Assembly: GCA_026225215.1 (NCBI GenBank)
Contig: JAMFSI010000138.1
Span: 1-42,205, forward strand
Direction of reading: 5' to 3'
Origin: Sphingomonas palustris
Lineage (GTDB): Bacteria; Pseudomonadota; Alphaproteobacteria; Sphingomonadales; Sphingomonadaceae
Length of the DNA: 42,205 bases
This document shows, piece by piece, positions 1 through 8,867 of the stretch. Each line of letters starts with the position of its first letter. Position 1 is the stretch's first letter. The notes under the pieces were generated by a model, which worked only from the letters and a program-made list of their open reading frames with translations, did no database searches and had not been told where the DNA came from. Made by a program: the position numbers and the translations under genes.

Positions 1-152
1 TGCACTTCGTTTGTGAACTTAGGGGATCCATTCTCGCTACGCCGGTTATATCCGCATTCGCGGCAAGCTTGGGACGCAAAGGGCGTTTCTTCGTACCCCT
101 TGGTTGTGAAAATCGATGGCAACGGTTGGCCAAGAAACGCTGCGCTGAATGG

Positions 153-172
153 ATCCTGACTTTCGTCAGGAT
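153..172. repeat. Small perfect hairpin in the left-edge intergenic region
   Basis: The arms ATCCTGAC and GTCAGGAT (8 bp) enclose a TTTC loop. It resembles the short palindromes between genes elsewhere in this window (for example near 4663 and 22748). Bases 1-245 hold no convincing gene; apart from this hairpin and the one at 201-226 I see nothing in them. Confidence 0.5.
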
Positions 173-200
173 GACCAATCGGGCACGATTCCATATGCCA

Positions 201-226
201 TTCCCCTCCCCTAAAGAGGAGGGGAA
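201..226 (-). terminator. Hairpin downstream of rmuC
   Basis: TTCCCCTCC and GGAGGGGAA (9 bp) flank an 8-nt loop, 20 bases past the rmuC stop in its direction of transcription. No T-tract follows, so it may be a 3'-end stabilising or Rho-related structure, or another intergenic palindrome, rather than a true intrinsic terminator. Confidence 0.35.
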
Positions 227-245
227 GTGATGTTGCCCATCTCGC

Positions 246-1688
246 TTATGAATCGCTCGCGGATATCAGCGCCTTTGTAGAGGGATCAGTTGTCGGCACA
301 TCACCCTCGCCATAGCGCGGCGCGTTTTCGATCAGCGGCACATCCTCGATCTCGCGTTTGCCGATCTCGATGTGTTTCTCACGCAAACGGCGCCCGGCAG
401 ACAAGACATTGCGCTCGAAACTGCCAACGAACTTGTTGTAATGATCGACCGCACTACTCAGACCTGAGCCAACACGCTTCATATGTTCGGCCGCTACCGC
501 CAGGCGGTCGTACAATTCGCCGCCCATCCGCCCGATCTCGCGTGCTTCGGTAGCAAGCCCATCCTGCCGCCAGACTTGCGCCACGGTGCGCGCGATCGCG
601 ACGAGATTGGTCGGGCTGGCGAGCAGCACGCGATTGCGGAAGGCGTAATCCCAAAGCTCCGGATCCTGCTCCATCGCGGCGGCAATGAAATGTTCGCCCG
701 GCACGAACATCAGCACATAATCCGGCGCTTCGGGAAACTGGCTTTGATAGCTTTTGGCCGCCAAGGTCTGGATGTGGTTTTTCATCGAAACTACGTGCGC
801 TCTGAGCGCGGCCAAGCGAATCAGCTCATCATCGGCCTCGAATGCCTCTTGATAAGCATTCAACGACACTTTGGCGTCGATCACCAACAGCTTGTTGCCC
901 GGCACGCGAACGATAGCATCGGGACGCAGCCGCCCCTCATCGGTGTCGATCGAATGTTCGGTAACGAAGTCAGTGTGTTCGGTGAGGCCGCATTGTTCAA
1001 GAACATTGCGCAGCGCCTGTTCGCCCCATCGCCCGCGCGCCTTGGGGGCATTGCGCAACGAATTACCGAGACGCGCCGCCTCGCTGCGCACTTGCTCCTG
1101 ACCCGCGCGCATCGCTTCGATCAGCCCAGTCAGCTGCCCGAACGAATCGACGCGCTTGGCCTCAAGCGCCGTCACTTGTTCTTCATAGCTTTTGAGACGC
1201 TGACCCACCGGCTCCAGGAGAGACCGCAACCGCTCGGCGCTGGTTTTCTCACTTTCCGAAAAGCGATCCTGCGCGCGTTTGAGGAAAGCCTCCTGCGCGC
1301 TTTCCAGCACCTTCGCGCCTGCCGCCTCGAACTCCTTGCGCAGTGTCTCTTGTGAAGCGAGCAAGAGGCGTTTCTGCTCCTCGAAATGCTCGGTATTGGC
1401 GGTTAGCGTCGCCAGTTGCCCCTGCAGATTTTCGCGATCGGCGCGGACTGTGGCGAGGTCACTTGCCAGCGCAGCAGCATGGCTGGCCCGTTCGCGCAGG
1501 GTAGCCAATTCGCTATCGGCCTGCCGACACCGCCCATCAAGCTCGCGTGCCTCGCTATCGCGTGACGCAAATCGCTCGCGCCATTCGCCCTCGCCCTGCT
1601 TCCCGAAAAACCAGCCGACCGCCAAGCCCGCGAGCAGCGCGACAATCGCCATAAGGATCGGAGCAATGGACAAATTCGCGGCACCCAT
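246..1688 (-). CDS. rmuC: RmuC-family DNA recombination protein
   Basis: 480-aa protein of the RmuC family, which limits inversions and rearrangements at short inverted repeats and is thought to have a nuclease-like core. Residues about 6-29 form one hydrophobic N-terminal segment (LSIAPILMAIVALLAGLAVG), so it is probably a membrane-anchored cytoplasmic protein. Residues about 45-210 are rich in Arg, Glu and Ala and look coiled-coil. The conserved domain follows from about 215 to 420, with RGRWGEQALRNVLEQCGL, RPDAIVRVPGNKLLVIDAK and EAPDYVLMFVPGE as recognisable blocks. Length and architecture are normal for the family. It precedes nothing obviously coupled; def lies 44 bp upstream on the same strand and may share a transcript. 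Identification is firm; the biochemical role in this organism is by family only. Confidence 0.93.
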   Translation of the reverse strand: MGAANLSIAPILMAIVALLAGLAVGWFFGKQGEGEWRERFASRDSEARELDGRCRQADSELATLRERASHAAALASDLATVRADRENLQGQLATLTANTEHFEEQKRLLLASQETLRKEFEAAGAKVLESAQEAFLKRAQDRFSESEKTSAERLRSLLEPVGQRLKSYEEQVTALEAKRVDSFGQLTGLIEAMRAGQEQVRSEAARLGNSLRNAPKARGRWGEQALRNVLEQCGLTEHTDFVTEHSIDTDEGRLRPDAIVRVPGNKLLVIDAKVSLNAYQEAFEADDELIRLAALRAHVVSMKNHIQTLAAKSYQSQFPEAPDYVLMFVPGEHFIAAAMEQDPELWDYAFRNRVLLASPTNLVAIARTVAQVWRQDGLATEAREIGRMGGELYDRLAVAAEHMKRVGSGLSSAVDHYNKFVGSFERNVLSAGRRLREKHIEIGKREIEDVPLIENAPRYGEGDVPTTDPSTKALISASDS

Positions 1689-1731
1689 TCATTGGAACAT
1701 ACCGCGAACTTAGGCTAATCCGCACCCGCGA

Positions 1732-2295
1732 TCAAGCCGCCTTGCGCGCTTTTTCCAGCTTCTTGAGCGCCATATTGCGCTTCAGCCGCGACAGATGGTC
1801 GATAAACAGGATGCCCTCGAGGTGATCCATCTCATGCTGGATGCAAGTCGCCATCATCCCGGTCATGGCCTCTTCCTGCCACTTTCCGTCGATATCCTGC
1901 CAGCGCAACCGTACCGCCGCCGGGCGCTCGACATCGGCGTAGATCTCGGGAACGGACAAGCAGCCTTCGGAATAGACCGAGAAATCTTCTGACGGATCGA
2001 TCAGTTCCGGATTGATGAAGACACGCGGATTGGGCACGCGCGGCGGCTCCTCAGCGTCCTCATCCTCCTCGCCCCCGGCGATATCGGCGGGCTCGCCGCC
2101 ATCCTGCAAATCCACCACCACCACGCGCAGCGGCACGTCGATCTGGATCGCGGCGAGACCGATACCAGGGGCATCATACATCGTCTCGAACATATCGGCG
2201 ACCAGCGCCTTCAATTCGTCGTCGAAATGTTCAACAGGTTTGGAAATCCGCTTCAACAACGGATTGGGAACTTCAAGGATCGTGCGAATGGCCAT
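1732..2295 (-). CDS. def: Peptide deformylase
   Basis: 187-aa metalloenzyme that removes the N-terminal formyl group from new proteins, undoing what Fmt adds to initiator tRNA; fmt is encoded nearby at 3001. All three family motifs are present: GIGLAAIQ (Q51), EGCLSVP (metal ligand C112) and HEMDH (ligands H154 and H158, catalytic E155). I start at the ATG at 2295; an upstream in-frame TTG at 2304 would add only three residues. Unusual is a strongly acidic, proline-containing insertion at residues about 64-88 (run [10 protein letters not shown]), between the strand after motif 1 and the segment leading to motif 2. It lies outside the catalytic motifs and is probably a surface loop. Confidence 0.95.
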   Translation of the reverse strand: MAIRTILEVPNPLLKRISKPVEHFDDELKALVADMFETMYDAPGIGLAAIQIDVPLRVVVVDLQDGGEPADIAGGEEDEDAEEPPRVPNPRVFINPELIDPSEDFSVYSEGCLSVPEIYADVERPAAVRLRWQDIDGKWQEEAMTGMMATCIQHEMDHLEGILFIDHLSRLKRNMALKKLEKARKAA

Positions 2296-2339
2296 ACGCG
2301 CCAAATAGTGTCGTTTCCGGTGGCGATCAAGGCTGGCAG

Positions 2340-2936
2340 TCAGGTGATGGGGCGCCGGGCCCGCAACGCCTGCGCCAATGTCCCCTCATCGAGATAATCG
2401 AGTTCGCCGCCCACCGGCAGGCCATGCGCCAATTGTGTAACGCGCAGCGGCAGGCCTTCGAGGCGCTCGGCGATATAATGCGCGGTGGTCTGACCCTCCA
2501 GCGTCGCGTTCATCGCCAGCACCACCTCGTCAATACCGCCAGCCGAGACGCGCGCCAGGAGCGCCCCGATGGTCAGATCCTCGGGCCTTATGCCATCAAG
2601 CGCCGAGAGCCGCCCGCCCAGCACATGGTAACGCCCCGGAAACAGCCGCGCCCGATCGAGCGCCCACAGATCGGCGACATCCTCGACCACGCACAGCGCG
2701 CGGGCATCGCGGCGCGGGTCGGCGCAGATCGCACAGGGGTCGCTGGTATCGACATTGCCGCAGATATGGCACTCGCTCAGCCCCTCGCGCAGGCCGTCGA
2801 GCGCTTCGAGCAGCGCCACCAGCGACGTATCGCGCCGCTTGATCAGCCACAGCACCACCCGCCGCGCCGAACGCGGGCCCAGACCGGGCAGGCGCGCCAG
2901 TTGCGCGGTCAACGTCTCGATCTCTTGCGATGCCAT
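2340..2936 (-). CDS. recR: Recombination mediator protein RecR
   Basis: 198-aa RecR, which with RecF/RecO helps load RecA at gaps and stalled forks. An N-terminal helix-hairpin-helix region ([14 protein letters not shown]) is followed by a four-cysteine zinc finger (C56, C59, C68, C71: CHICG then CAIC) and a TOPRIM domain from about residue 80 to 175. The ATG at 2936 is chosen because it gives the canonical [13 protein letters not shown] start and length. The open frame continues upstream to 3170, but that part overlaps fmt on the other strand and reads as non-protein sequence. In many bacteria recR follows dnaX and the ybaB gene; neither is here. Confidence 0.96.
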   Translation of the reverse strand: MASQEIETLTAQLARLPGLGPRSARRVVLWLIKRRDTSLVALLEALDGLREGLSECHICGNVDTSDPCAICADPRRDARALCVVEDVADLWALDRARLFPGRYHVLGGRLSALDGIRPEDLTIGALLARVSAGGIDEVVLAMNATLEGQTTAHYIAERLEGLPLRVTQLAHGLPVGGELDYLDEGTLAQALRARRPIT

Positions 2937-3000
2937 GGCCTGCCAGATAGGGCGCTGAGCGGAAAACAAAAAGGCGTAAAAACGGAAGGCTCTTCGCTGC

Positions 3001-3906
3001 ATGCGCGTGATTGTCATGGGAACACCCGAGTTCGCAGTACCGACGCTGGTTGCGCTGGCGGCGGCGCACGAGGTGGTTGCTGTATATACCCAGCCGCCAC
3101 GTCCGGGTGGCCGGCGCGGGCGCGAACTGACCCCCTCACCCGTGCAGCGCAGGGCCGAGGAATTGGGCATTGCGGTGCGCCATCCCGTTTCGCTGAAGGG
3201 CGCAGCGGAGCAGGCGGAATTTGCCGCTTGGCAGGCGGATATCGCCGTGGTCGCCGCTTACGGCCTGATCCTGCCGCGCGCTATTCTGGATGCGCCGCGT
3301 TTGGGTTGCCTCAATCTCCATGGCTCGCTGCTGCCGCGCTGGCGCGGGGCCGCGCCGATCCAGCGGGCGATTTTGGCGGACGATGTCGAGACCGGGGTGG
3401 ACATCATGCGGATGGAGGCGGGGCTCGATACCGGCGCGGTGCTGGCCGAGGCGCGCACGCCGATTGAGCGCAAGAACGCGGGGCAATTGACTAATGAGCT
3501 AGCGGGGCTTGGCGCAGCACTGATCGTGCAGGTGCTGGCCAATCTGGACGCCTATCCCGAGGTGCCGCAACCCGGCGAGGGCGTGACTTACGCGCATAAG
3601 CTAGACAAAGCTGAGGCCCGGCTCGATTTTAGCGCCCCCGCCGAGGCAGTCGAGCGTCATATCCGCGCCTTCGCCCCCTCCCCCGGCGCGTTTTTCGAGC
3701 TGGAAGGCGAACGCTATCGCATTCTGGCAGGCGATCCAATCGCGGGCAGTGGTGAGCCGGGGACCGTCATCGATGATCGTCTGACCATCGCCTGCGGCGC
3801 AGGCGCGATCGCGCCCAGCCAGGTCCAGCGCGCTGGACGTCCGGTGATGGACACCGCCGCGCTGCTGCGCGGACGCGCGATTCCCGCGGGCACGAAGCTG
3901 GCGTGA
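3001..3906 (+). CDS. fmt: Methionyl-tRNA formyltransferase
   Basis: 301-aa cytoplasmic enzyme that transfers a formyl group from 10-formyltetrahydrofolate to Met-tRNA(fMet) for translation initiation. The N-terminal domain starts [16 protein letters not shown]. The active-site triad typical of the family is present: N105 and H107 in [17 protein letters not shown], and D143 in GLDTG. The C-terminal OB-like tRNA-binding domain occupies about 200-301. The stop codon overlaps the GTG start of truA (GTGA), so the two are translationally coupled. It diverges from recR with 64 bp between the starts, a gap that probably holds both promoters. Confidence 0.96.
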   Translation: MRVIVMGTPEFAVPTLVALAAAHEVVAVYTQPPRPGGRRGRELTPSPVQRRAEELGIAVRHPVSLKGAAEQAEFAAWQADIAVVAAYGLILPRAILDAPRLGCLNLHGSLLPRWRGAAPIQRAILADDVETGVDIMRMEAGLDTGAVLAEARTPIERKNAGQLTNELAGLGAALIVQVLANLDAYPEVPQPGEGVTYAHKLDKAEARLDFSAPAEAVERHIRAFAPSPGAFFELEGERYRILAGDPIAGSGEPGTVIDDRLTIACGAGAIAPSQVQRAGRPVMDTAALLRGRAIPAGTKLA

Positions 3907-4643
3907 CTCGCTTCGCGCTAACCCTGGAATTCGACGGCGGCCCATTCATGGGGCTGCAACGGCAAGCGCACGGACCATCGGTGCAGCAGGCGGTCGAAGA
4001 AGCTGCGCAGGCGATCACCAGCGAGACGATCACCATGGCGGCGGCAGGGCGTACCGATGCCGGGGTGCATGCGCTGGCGATGCGCGCGCATATCGACATC
4101 GCCAAACCCATCACCGCGTTTCGCTTGATGGAGGCGCTCAACGCCCATCTGCGCCCCGCCCCGATCGCCGTGCTGGCCTGCGAGATCGTGCCCGATGACT
4201 GGCACGCGCGCTTTTCCTGCACCGGCCGCAGCTACATCTACCGCATCGCCAACCGCCGCGCACCGCTGGCGCTGGATGCGGGCAAAGCCTGGCATGTCAC
4301 GCATCCGCTCGATGTCGAGGCGATGCACCGCGCCGCGCAGGCACTGGTCGGGCAGCATGATTTCACCACTTTTCGCTCGGTGCACTGCCAATCGGCATCG
4401 GCGCTGAAGACGCTCGACCTGCTGACAGTGCGGCGCGATGGTGAAGAGGTGTTGATCGAGACGGCAGCACGCAGCTTTCTGCACCATCAGGTGCGCTCGA
4501 TGGTCGGTTGCCTGGTGCTGGTCGGGCTGGGCCGCTGGCGCGAGGAGCAGATCGGTGAGGCGCTAGCAGCGCGCGATCGCGGGGCGCTAGGGCATAATGC
4601 GCCGGCGCAAGGGTTGTATTTTGTGGAGGCGCGGTACGATTAG
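3903..4643 (+). CDS. truA: tRNA pseudouridine(38-40) synthase
   Basis: 246-aa TruA, which converts uridines 38-40 in the anticodon arm of many tRNAs to pseudouridine. The catalytic aspartate is D52 in GRTDAGVHA. Other recognisable blocks are [15 protein letters not shown] at the N-terminus, [12 protein letters not shown] in the middle and [19 protein letters not shown] near the C-terminus. It starts at a GTG overlapping the fmt stop by 4 bases. Length is normal. A nested inverted-repeat element follows 19 bp after the stop. Confidence 0.95.
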   Translation: MTRFALTLEFDGGPFMGLQRQAHGPSVQQAVEEAAQAITSETITMAAAGRTDAGVHALAMRAHIDIAKPITAFRLMEALNAHLRPAPIAVLACEIVPDDWHARFSCTGRSYIYRIANRRAPLALDAGKAWHVTHPLDVEAMHRAAQALVGQHDFTTFRSVHCQSASALKTLDLLTVRRDGEEVLIETAARSFLHHQVRSMVGCLVLVGLGRWREEQIGEALAARDRGALGHNAPAQGLYFVEARYD

Positions 4644-4662
4644 AAGCAAATTCAACCACACT

Positions 4663-4774
4663 CGTCATGCTGAACTCGTTTGACGGCAAGCCTTCACTAC
4701 GTTCCAGCATCCATCGTGCCTAAGAAAATGCGGTGCGTGGGGCACGATGGACCCTGAAACGAGTTCAGGGTGAC
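4663..4774. repeat. Nested inverted-repeat element between truA and an antitoxin gene
   Basis: Two pairs of inverted arms are nested. The outer pair is CGTCATGCTGAACTCGTTT (4663-4681) against GAAACGAGTTCAGGGTGACG (ends 4774), about 17 of 19 positions complementary. The inner pair is CCATCGTGCC (4711-4720) against GGCACGATGG (4741-4750), perfect over 10 bp. No coding capacity is apparent. It looks like a short dispersed palindromic element. Confidence 0.6.
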
Positions 4775-4859
4775 GAATGTTTTTTCGGCCCTCAACGGCG
4801 ATTTCCCAACGCCTCATATTCTGTCGTGATAGAAAGAAGCGCCAGCTTGGAGACGTGTG

Positions 4860-5090
4860 ATGACCTCTTATTCCCGCGAAACATTGACCATCCAAATGGA
4901 CTCGGACCTTCTCGCCTCCGTTCGCAATCTTGCGGAAACCGAAGGAAAGCCGGTGCAATCATTGATCGATGAAGCACTGGCCGAGCTGATCAAACAGCGT
5001 CGGCAGGATAAGCCGCGAGCGCACGCCATGGCGGCTTACCAAGGAAGCCATCTGTCATTCGGACAACTTTACAAAAAGCTGGCTGAATGA
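4860..5090 (+). CDS. Ribbon-helix-helix antitoxin-like protein
   Basis: 76-aa small protein. Residues about 5-45 (SRETLTIQMDSDLLASVRNL then PVQSLIDEALAELI) look like a ribbon-helix-helix DNA-binding fold: a beta strand of alternating polar and apolar residues and two helices. The C-terminal tail (AYQGSHLSFGQLYKKLAE) resembles toxin-binding tails of antitoxins. The ATG at 4860 has GGAG at 4849-4852 with 7-nt spacing; a GTG at 4857 would add one residue. No complete toxin follows: the ATG overlapping the stop opens only an 11-codon frame. It may therefore be an orphan antitoxin or an autoregulator. The fold is suggested by pattern only. Confidence 0.7.
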   Translation: MTSYSRETLTIQMDSDLLASVRNLAETEGKPVQSLIDEALAELIKQRRQDKPRAHAMAAYQGSHLSFGQLYKKLAE

Positions 5091-5122
5091 CGGAGGGTTA
5101 TAGGACTGGGCCAATTAGCTGA
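5087..5122 (+). pseudogene. Possible stub of a lost toxin gene
   Basis: An ATG overlaps the antitoxin stop codon (ATGA at 5087-5090), the usual coupling in toxin-antitoxin pairs, but the frame encodes only MTEGYRTGPIS before TGA. The cobS stop from the other strand lies just beyond. This is compatible with a toxin deleted down to its first codons; chance is also possible because the stretch is so short. Confidence 0.3.
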
Positions 5123-5138
5123 GTGCTATACCCGCCCC

Positions 5139-6122
5139 TCAGGCCTTCCCCACCACGCTCTCCGGCAAATCCTGCCCAAACACCCGCTGGTAATACTCCG
5201 CCACCAGCATCCGCTCGGTCTCGTCGCATTTATTCAAAAACGACAGCCGGAACGCAAAGCCCACATCCTTGAAGATCGCCGTATTCTGCGCCCAGGTGAT
5301 GACGGTCCGCGGGCTCATCACGGTGGAGATATCGCCATTGATGAAGCCCTGACGAGTAAAATCGGCGACCTTGACCATGTCGGAAATGGTCTTTTCCACG
5401 ATGTCCGGCACTTTCTTGTGAACGATCGAGGTCTCGACCGGGCCGGCGAGATAATTCAACCCGACGACGATGTTCCAACGGTCCATCTGGCCCTGGTTGA
5501 TCGCCTGCGTGCCGTGATACAGCCCGCTGGTATCGCCCAGCCCGACGGTGTTGGCGGTGGCGAACAGGCGGAACCAGGGATTCGGGCGGATCACCCGGTT
5601 CTGGTCGAGCAGCGTCAGCTTGCCCTCGGTTTCCAGCACGCGCTGGATCACGAACATCACATCCGGGCGACCGGCATCATATTCGTCGAACACTAGCGCC
5701 GTCGGCGTCTGCAGCGCCCAGGGCAGCAGGCCTTCGCGGAATTCTGTGACTTGCAGGCCATCGCGCAGCACGATCGCGTCACGACCGATCAAATCGATGC
5801 GGCTGATATGCGCGTCGAGGTTGATGCGGATGCACGGCCAGTTGAGCCGCGCCGCGACCTGCTCGATATGCGTCGATTTGCCGGTGCCGTGATAGCCCTG
5901 GACCATGACGCGGCGATTGAAGGCAAAGCCCGCCAGGATCGCCAGCGTGGTGTCCGGATCGAAGACATAAGTGTCGTCGCGATCGGGCACGCGTTCATCG
6001 GCGACCGAGAAGGCCGGCACCTTCATGTCGATGTTGATGCCAAAGGCTTCGCGCACGGAGACTTCGCGATCGGGAACGGATAGCGCTGTAGCGCCGCGGC
6101 TGTCGGTCTTGAGTTCGGTCAT
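5139..6122 (-). CDS. cobS: Cobaltochelatase subunit CobS (AAA+ ATPase)
   Basis: 327-aa MoxR-like AAA+ ATPase of the CobS family, the motor subunit that with CobT and CobN inserts cobalt into hydrogenobyrinate diamide in aerobic B12 synthesis. The Walker A motif is GYHGTGKS (residues 76-83), Walker B is ALVFDEYD (about 142-149), and [10 protein letters not shown] is the sensor region. The N-terminal segment ([17 protein letters not shown]) matches the family. CobT is normally the next gene, but here the downstream side holds only the small antitoxin gene on the other strand. The J-domain and bolA genes often found beside cobS are 3.4 kb upstream. The name is by family; without CobT/CobN in view the actual role is open. 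Confidence 0.9.
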   Translation of the reverse strand: MTELKTDSRGATALSVPDREVSVREAFGINIDMKVPAFSVADERVPDRDDTYVFDPDTTLAILAGFAFNRRVMVQGYHGTGKSTHIEQVAARLNWPCIRINLDAHISRIDLIGRDAIVLRDGLQVTEFREGLLPWALQTPTALVFDEYDAGRPDVMFVIQRVLETEGKLTLLDQNRVIRPNPWFRLFATANTVGLGDTSGLYHGTQAINQGQMDRWNIVVGLNYLAGPVETSIVHKKVPDIVEKTISDMVKVADFTRQGFINGDISTVMSPRTVITWAQNTAIFKDVGFAFRLSFLNKCDETERMLVAEYYQRVFGQDLPESVVGKA

Positions 6123-6203
6123 GGCGCATCGGCCTATACGCGGGGGCGCTGCGCTGCAATAAGCTTTGCACAGAGAAAAGTGCTATTGCCGGAGGGGAAC
6201 GGG

Positions 6204-6845
6204 ATGCTGATCTATGGCGGCTTGCTATCGCCTTACGTGCGCAAGGTCGGCCTTGCCGCGGTCGAAAAGGGCATCGCCTGGGAATTGATCCTCACCAATC
6301 CGGGCTCGCCGGATGCCGATTTCCGTGCTGCCAGCCCCTTCGGCAAGATCCCGGCGATGAAGGACGGCGATTTTGCCCTCTCCGATTCGAGCGCGATCAT
6401 CGCTTATCTGGAGGCGAAATACCCTACCCCGGCGCTTTTGCCTGTCGATCCGCAAGCCCGGGGCAAAGCGGTGTGGTTCGATGAATTCGCCGATACGATC
6501 CTGTGCGCCTCAGGGCTGAAAGTGCTGTTCAACCGGTTGGTGGGCCCGAAACTGCTCAAAATTCCCGGCGATGAAGCGATTGCCGCGCAGGGTGAAGCCG
6601 AATTGCCACGAATTTATGCTTATCTCGAAAGCGTCGCGCCGGTAGAGGGATGGCTGGTCAAAGACGGGTTTTCGCTGGCCGATATCGCGGTAGCCTCGAT
6701 CCTGCGCACGCTTGAATATGTTCATGTCGCGCCGAAGCCGGAAGAATATCCGGCAATTGCGGCGTGGTACGACCGGGTGCGTGACCGGCCTGCCTGGCAA
6801 CAGATCGCCACGCAGGAGGATGCCGTGCGGCGACGGCGTTCCTAG
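6204..6845 (+). CDS. Glutathione S-transferase family protein
   Basis: 213-aa two-domain GST. The thioredoxin-like N-terminal domain (MLIYGGLLSPYVRKVGLAA, then PFGKIPAMKDGDFALSDSSA with the cis-Pro and glutathione-binding Ser-Ser region) is followed by the all-helical C-terminal domain (about 90-210). A Ser/Tyr rather than Cys near the start suggests a conjugating or peroxidase type rather than a lyase, but the substrate cannot be told. I start at the ATG at 6204, which is preceded by GGAGG; an upstream GTG at 6180 lacks support. It is the first of a run of small plus-strand genes of the GST, VOC and SRPBCC types. Confidence 0.88.
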   Translation: MLIYGGLLSPYVRKVGLAAVEKGIAWELILTNPGSPDADFRAASPFGKIPAMKDGDFALSDSSAIIAYLEAKYPTPALLPVDPQARGKAVWFDEFADTILCASGLKVLFNRLVGPKLLKIPGDEAIAAQGEAELPRIYAYLESVAPVEGWLVKDGFSLADIAVASILRTLEYVHVAPKPEEYPAIAAWYDRVRDRPAWQQIATQEDAVRRRRS

Positions 6846-6931
6846 GCTGAACACCTTGCCGAGAATCGAATGAAGCAATAGTATCATGCGCAAGGCCGAG
6901 GTCGCCTCGGCATCACACCGGGAGAGACGCC

Positions 6932-7729
6932 ATGACCAAGCTGCAAGGGAAATGGATCTGGTACGAACTGCTGACCGGCGATGCCGCTGGTTCAAAGGCG
7001 TTCTATGAGGCCGTACTCGGTTGGCGCATTACCCTCGGCGCGATGCAGCCGATGAATTACGGCCATATCGTCAACGATGATGATCAGGCCACCGGCGGCT
7101 TGCTACCCTTGACTGCAGAAATGACCGCGAACGGCGCTCATCCGACGTGGCTCGGTTATATCAGCGTCGATGATTGCGATGACACCGTCAAGGCGATCGC
7201 AGCCCAATCCGGCAAGCTGCTGATGCCGGCCTTCGATATCCCCGATGTCGGTCGCATCGCCATGGTCGCGGATCCCGATGGCGTGCCATTCTATATCATG
7301 ACGCCAAAAATGCCCGAAGGCGGCGGCGGCAGCACCGCTTTCGACCGCGAAAAGGTAGGGCGCTGCGGCTGGAACGAATTGCTGGCGCCGACCCAGGCTA
7401 CCGCCCTCGACTTCTACACCAGCCTGTTCGGCTGGACGCTGCCCGAGCCAATGGACATGGGCGATTGGGGCAAATATCAGTTCATCGACGATGGCGGCGG
7501 AATGATCGGCGCGATCATGCAGAAGCCGGCGCAAGCGCCGCAGGGCGGCTGGCGCTTCTATTTCCGCGTGCCCGATATCGATGCCGCCGTGGCCGAAACC
7601 AAGGCGCGCGGCGGGCAAATATTCCAGGGGCCGATGGAGGTGCCCGGCGGCGATTGGGTGATCAACGGCCTCGACCCGCAAGGCATCGCGTTCAATCTGG
7701 TTGGCGCTCGCCCCCACGCCGCGACATGA
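6932..7729 (+). CDS. Two-domain VOC-family (glyoxalase-like) protein
   Basis: 265-aa protein made of two tandem vicinal-oxygen-chelate domains: residues about 5-125 (beginning WYELLTGDAAGSKAFYEAVL) and about 135-260 (WNELLAPTQATALDFYTSLF). Each shows the typical end motif: VADPDGVPFYIM in the first, NGLDPQGIAFNLVG in the second. Such proteins include glyoxalase-like and antibiotic-binding enzymes and many of unknown substrate. The start has GGGAGA upstream. Its stop overlaps the next VOC gene (ATGA), implying one transcript. Confidence 0.87.
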   Translation: MTKLQGKWIWYELLTGDAAGSKAFYEAVLGWRITLGAMQPMNYGHIVNDDDQATGGLLPLTAEMTANGAHPTWLGYISVDDCDDTVKAIAAQSGKLLMPAFDIPDVGRIAMVADPDGVPFYIMTPKMPEGGGGSTAFDREKVGRCGWNELLAPTQATALDFYTSLFGWTLPEPMDMGDWGKYQFIDDGGGMIGAIMQKPAQAPQGGWRFYFRVPDIDAAVAETKARGGQIFQGPMEVPGGDWVINGLDPQGIAFNLVGARPHAAT

Positions 7730-8205
7730 CCGGTGTCAGCCTTTGCCTGTGGTATGACGGCGATGCCGAGCAGGCCGCGTCGTTTTACGCCGCCACCTTC
7801 CCCGACAGCGCGGTAACCACCATTCACCGCGCGCCAGCCGATTATCCCGACGGCAAGCAGGGCAACGCGCTGATGGTGGAATTCACCGTGCTGGGCCTGC
7901 CATGCGTCGGGCTCAACGGTGGGCCGCAATTTCGCCATAGCGAAGCCTTCTCGTTTCAGGTCTTCACCGAGGATCAGGCCGAGACCGATCGCTACTGGCA
8001 CGCGGTGGTCGACAATGGCGGGCAGGAAAGCCAATGCGGCTGGTGCAAGGACCGCTGGGGCGTGTCATGGCAGATCGTGCCGCGCGCGCTCAACGCCGCC
8101 ATGGCCGATCCCGACCGTGCCGCCGCCAAACGCAGCATGGAGGCGATGATGAAAATGAAGAAGATCGACATCGCCGCCATCGAAGCCGCGCGTAATCAAG
8201 GATAA
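7726..8205 (+). CDS. VOC-family protein, PhnB/DUF-type
   Basis: 159-aa single-domain VOC protein of the PhnB-like group (often annotated as 3-demethylubiquinone-9 methyltransferase domain proteins, a name without good biochemical support). The N-terminus SLCLWYDGDAEQAASFYAA, the middle VGLNGGPQFRHSEAFSFQV and CGWCKDRWGVSWQIVPRAL are characteristic. The ATG at 7726 overlaps the stop of the upstream VOC gene by 4 bases, so I use it rather than the long upstream extension of the open frame, which is a shadow of that gene. The GST gene at 8214 follows after 8 bp. Confidence 0.87.
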   Translation: MTGVSLCLWYDGDAEQAASFYAATFPDSAVTTIHRAPADYPDGKQGNALMVEFTVLGLPCVGLNGGPQFRHSEAFSFQVFTEDQAETDRYWHAVVDNGGQESQCGWCKDRWGVSWQIVPRALNAAMADPDRAAAKRSMEAMMKMKKIDIAAIEAARNQG

Positions 8206-8213
8206 TCAAGAAT

Positions 8214-8867
8214 ATGCTCGCGATCTATGGCCACCCGTTTTCGTCCTACACCTGGAAAGTGCTGATCGCGCTTTACGCTAACGAGACGCCGTTCGAACTG
8301 CGCGTGGTCGGGCCGGAAAATCCCGAGAACGCCGCCTTCGTCGCCGCCAATTCGGGGCCGCTGGGCAAGTTTCCGCTGCTCGTCGATGGCGACAATATCC
8401 TGTTCGAAAGCTCGGCGATCATCGAATATCTGGCGCGGCACCACGCCGGGGTCGAGGCGCTGCTGCCCGATCAGCCCGACGCCGCGATCGGGGTGCGAAT
8501 GCTCGACCGCGTCTTCGACAATTACGTGATGGCGCCGATGCAGGCGGTAGTCGAAGAACATCTGCGCCCCGAGGACGCACGCGATCACAGCCGGATCGCC
8601 GCTGCGCGCGAGAAGCTGGACAAGAGCTACAGCTGGCTCGACGGCTGGCTGGAATATTACCCGACCTCGCCCCAAATCACCCTGATCGAATGCGCGGCAG
8701 CGCCGTCGCTCTACTACGCCGATTGGGTGCATCCGATCGGTAGCGCCCACCCTCGCCTGCGTCACTGGCTGAACCATCTCAAGGCATTGCCGCCCGTCGC
8801 GCGCTGCATCGCGGAGGCCGAGCCCTGGCGCGCGTTCTTCCCGGTGCCCACTCCCGAAAATGTCTGA
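8214..8867 (+). CDS. Glutathione S-transferase family protein (second)
   Basis: 217-aa GST, distinct from the one at 6204. The N-terminal thioredoxin fold reads MLAIYGHPFSSYTWKVLIAL; the glutathione-binding region is LGKFPLLVDGDNILFESSAIIEYLA. The helical C-terminal domain runs from about 90. The sequence SSYTWK places a serine at the usual catalytic position. It sits between the PhnB-like VOC gene (8-bp gap) and the SRPBCC gene whose start overlaps its end, so this is one compact operon. Substrate unknown. Confidence 0.88.
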   Translation: MLAIYGHPFSSYTWKVLIALYANETPFELRVVGPENPENAAFVAANSGPLGKFPLLVDGDNILFESSAIIEYLARHHAGVEALLPDQPDAAIGVRMLDRVFDNYVMAPMQAVVEEHLRPEDARDHSRIAAAREKLDKSYSWLDGWLEYYPTSPQITLIECAAAPSLYYADWVHPIGSAHPRLRHWLNHLKALPPVARCIAEAEPWRAFFPVPTPENV

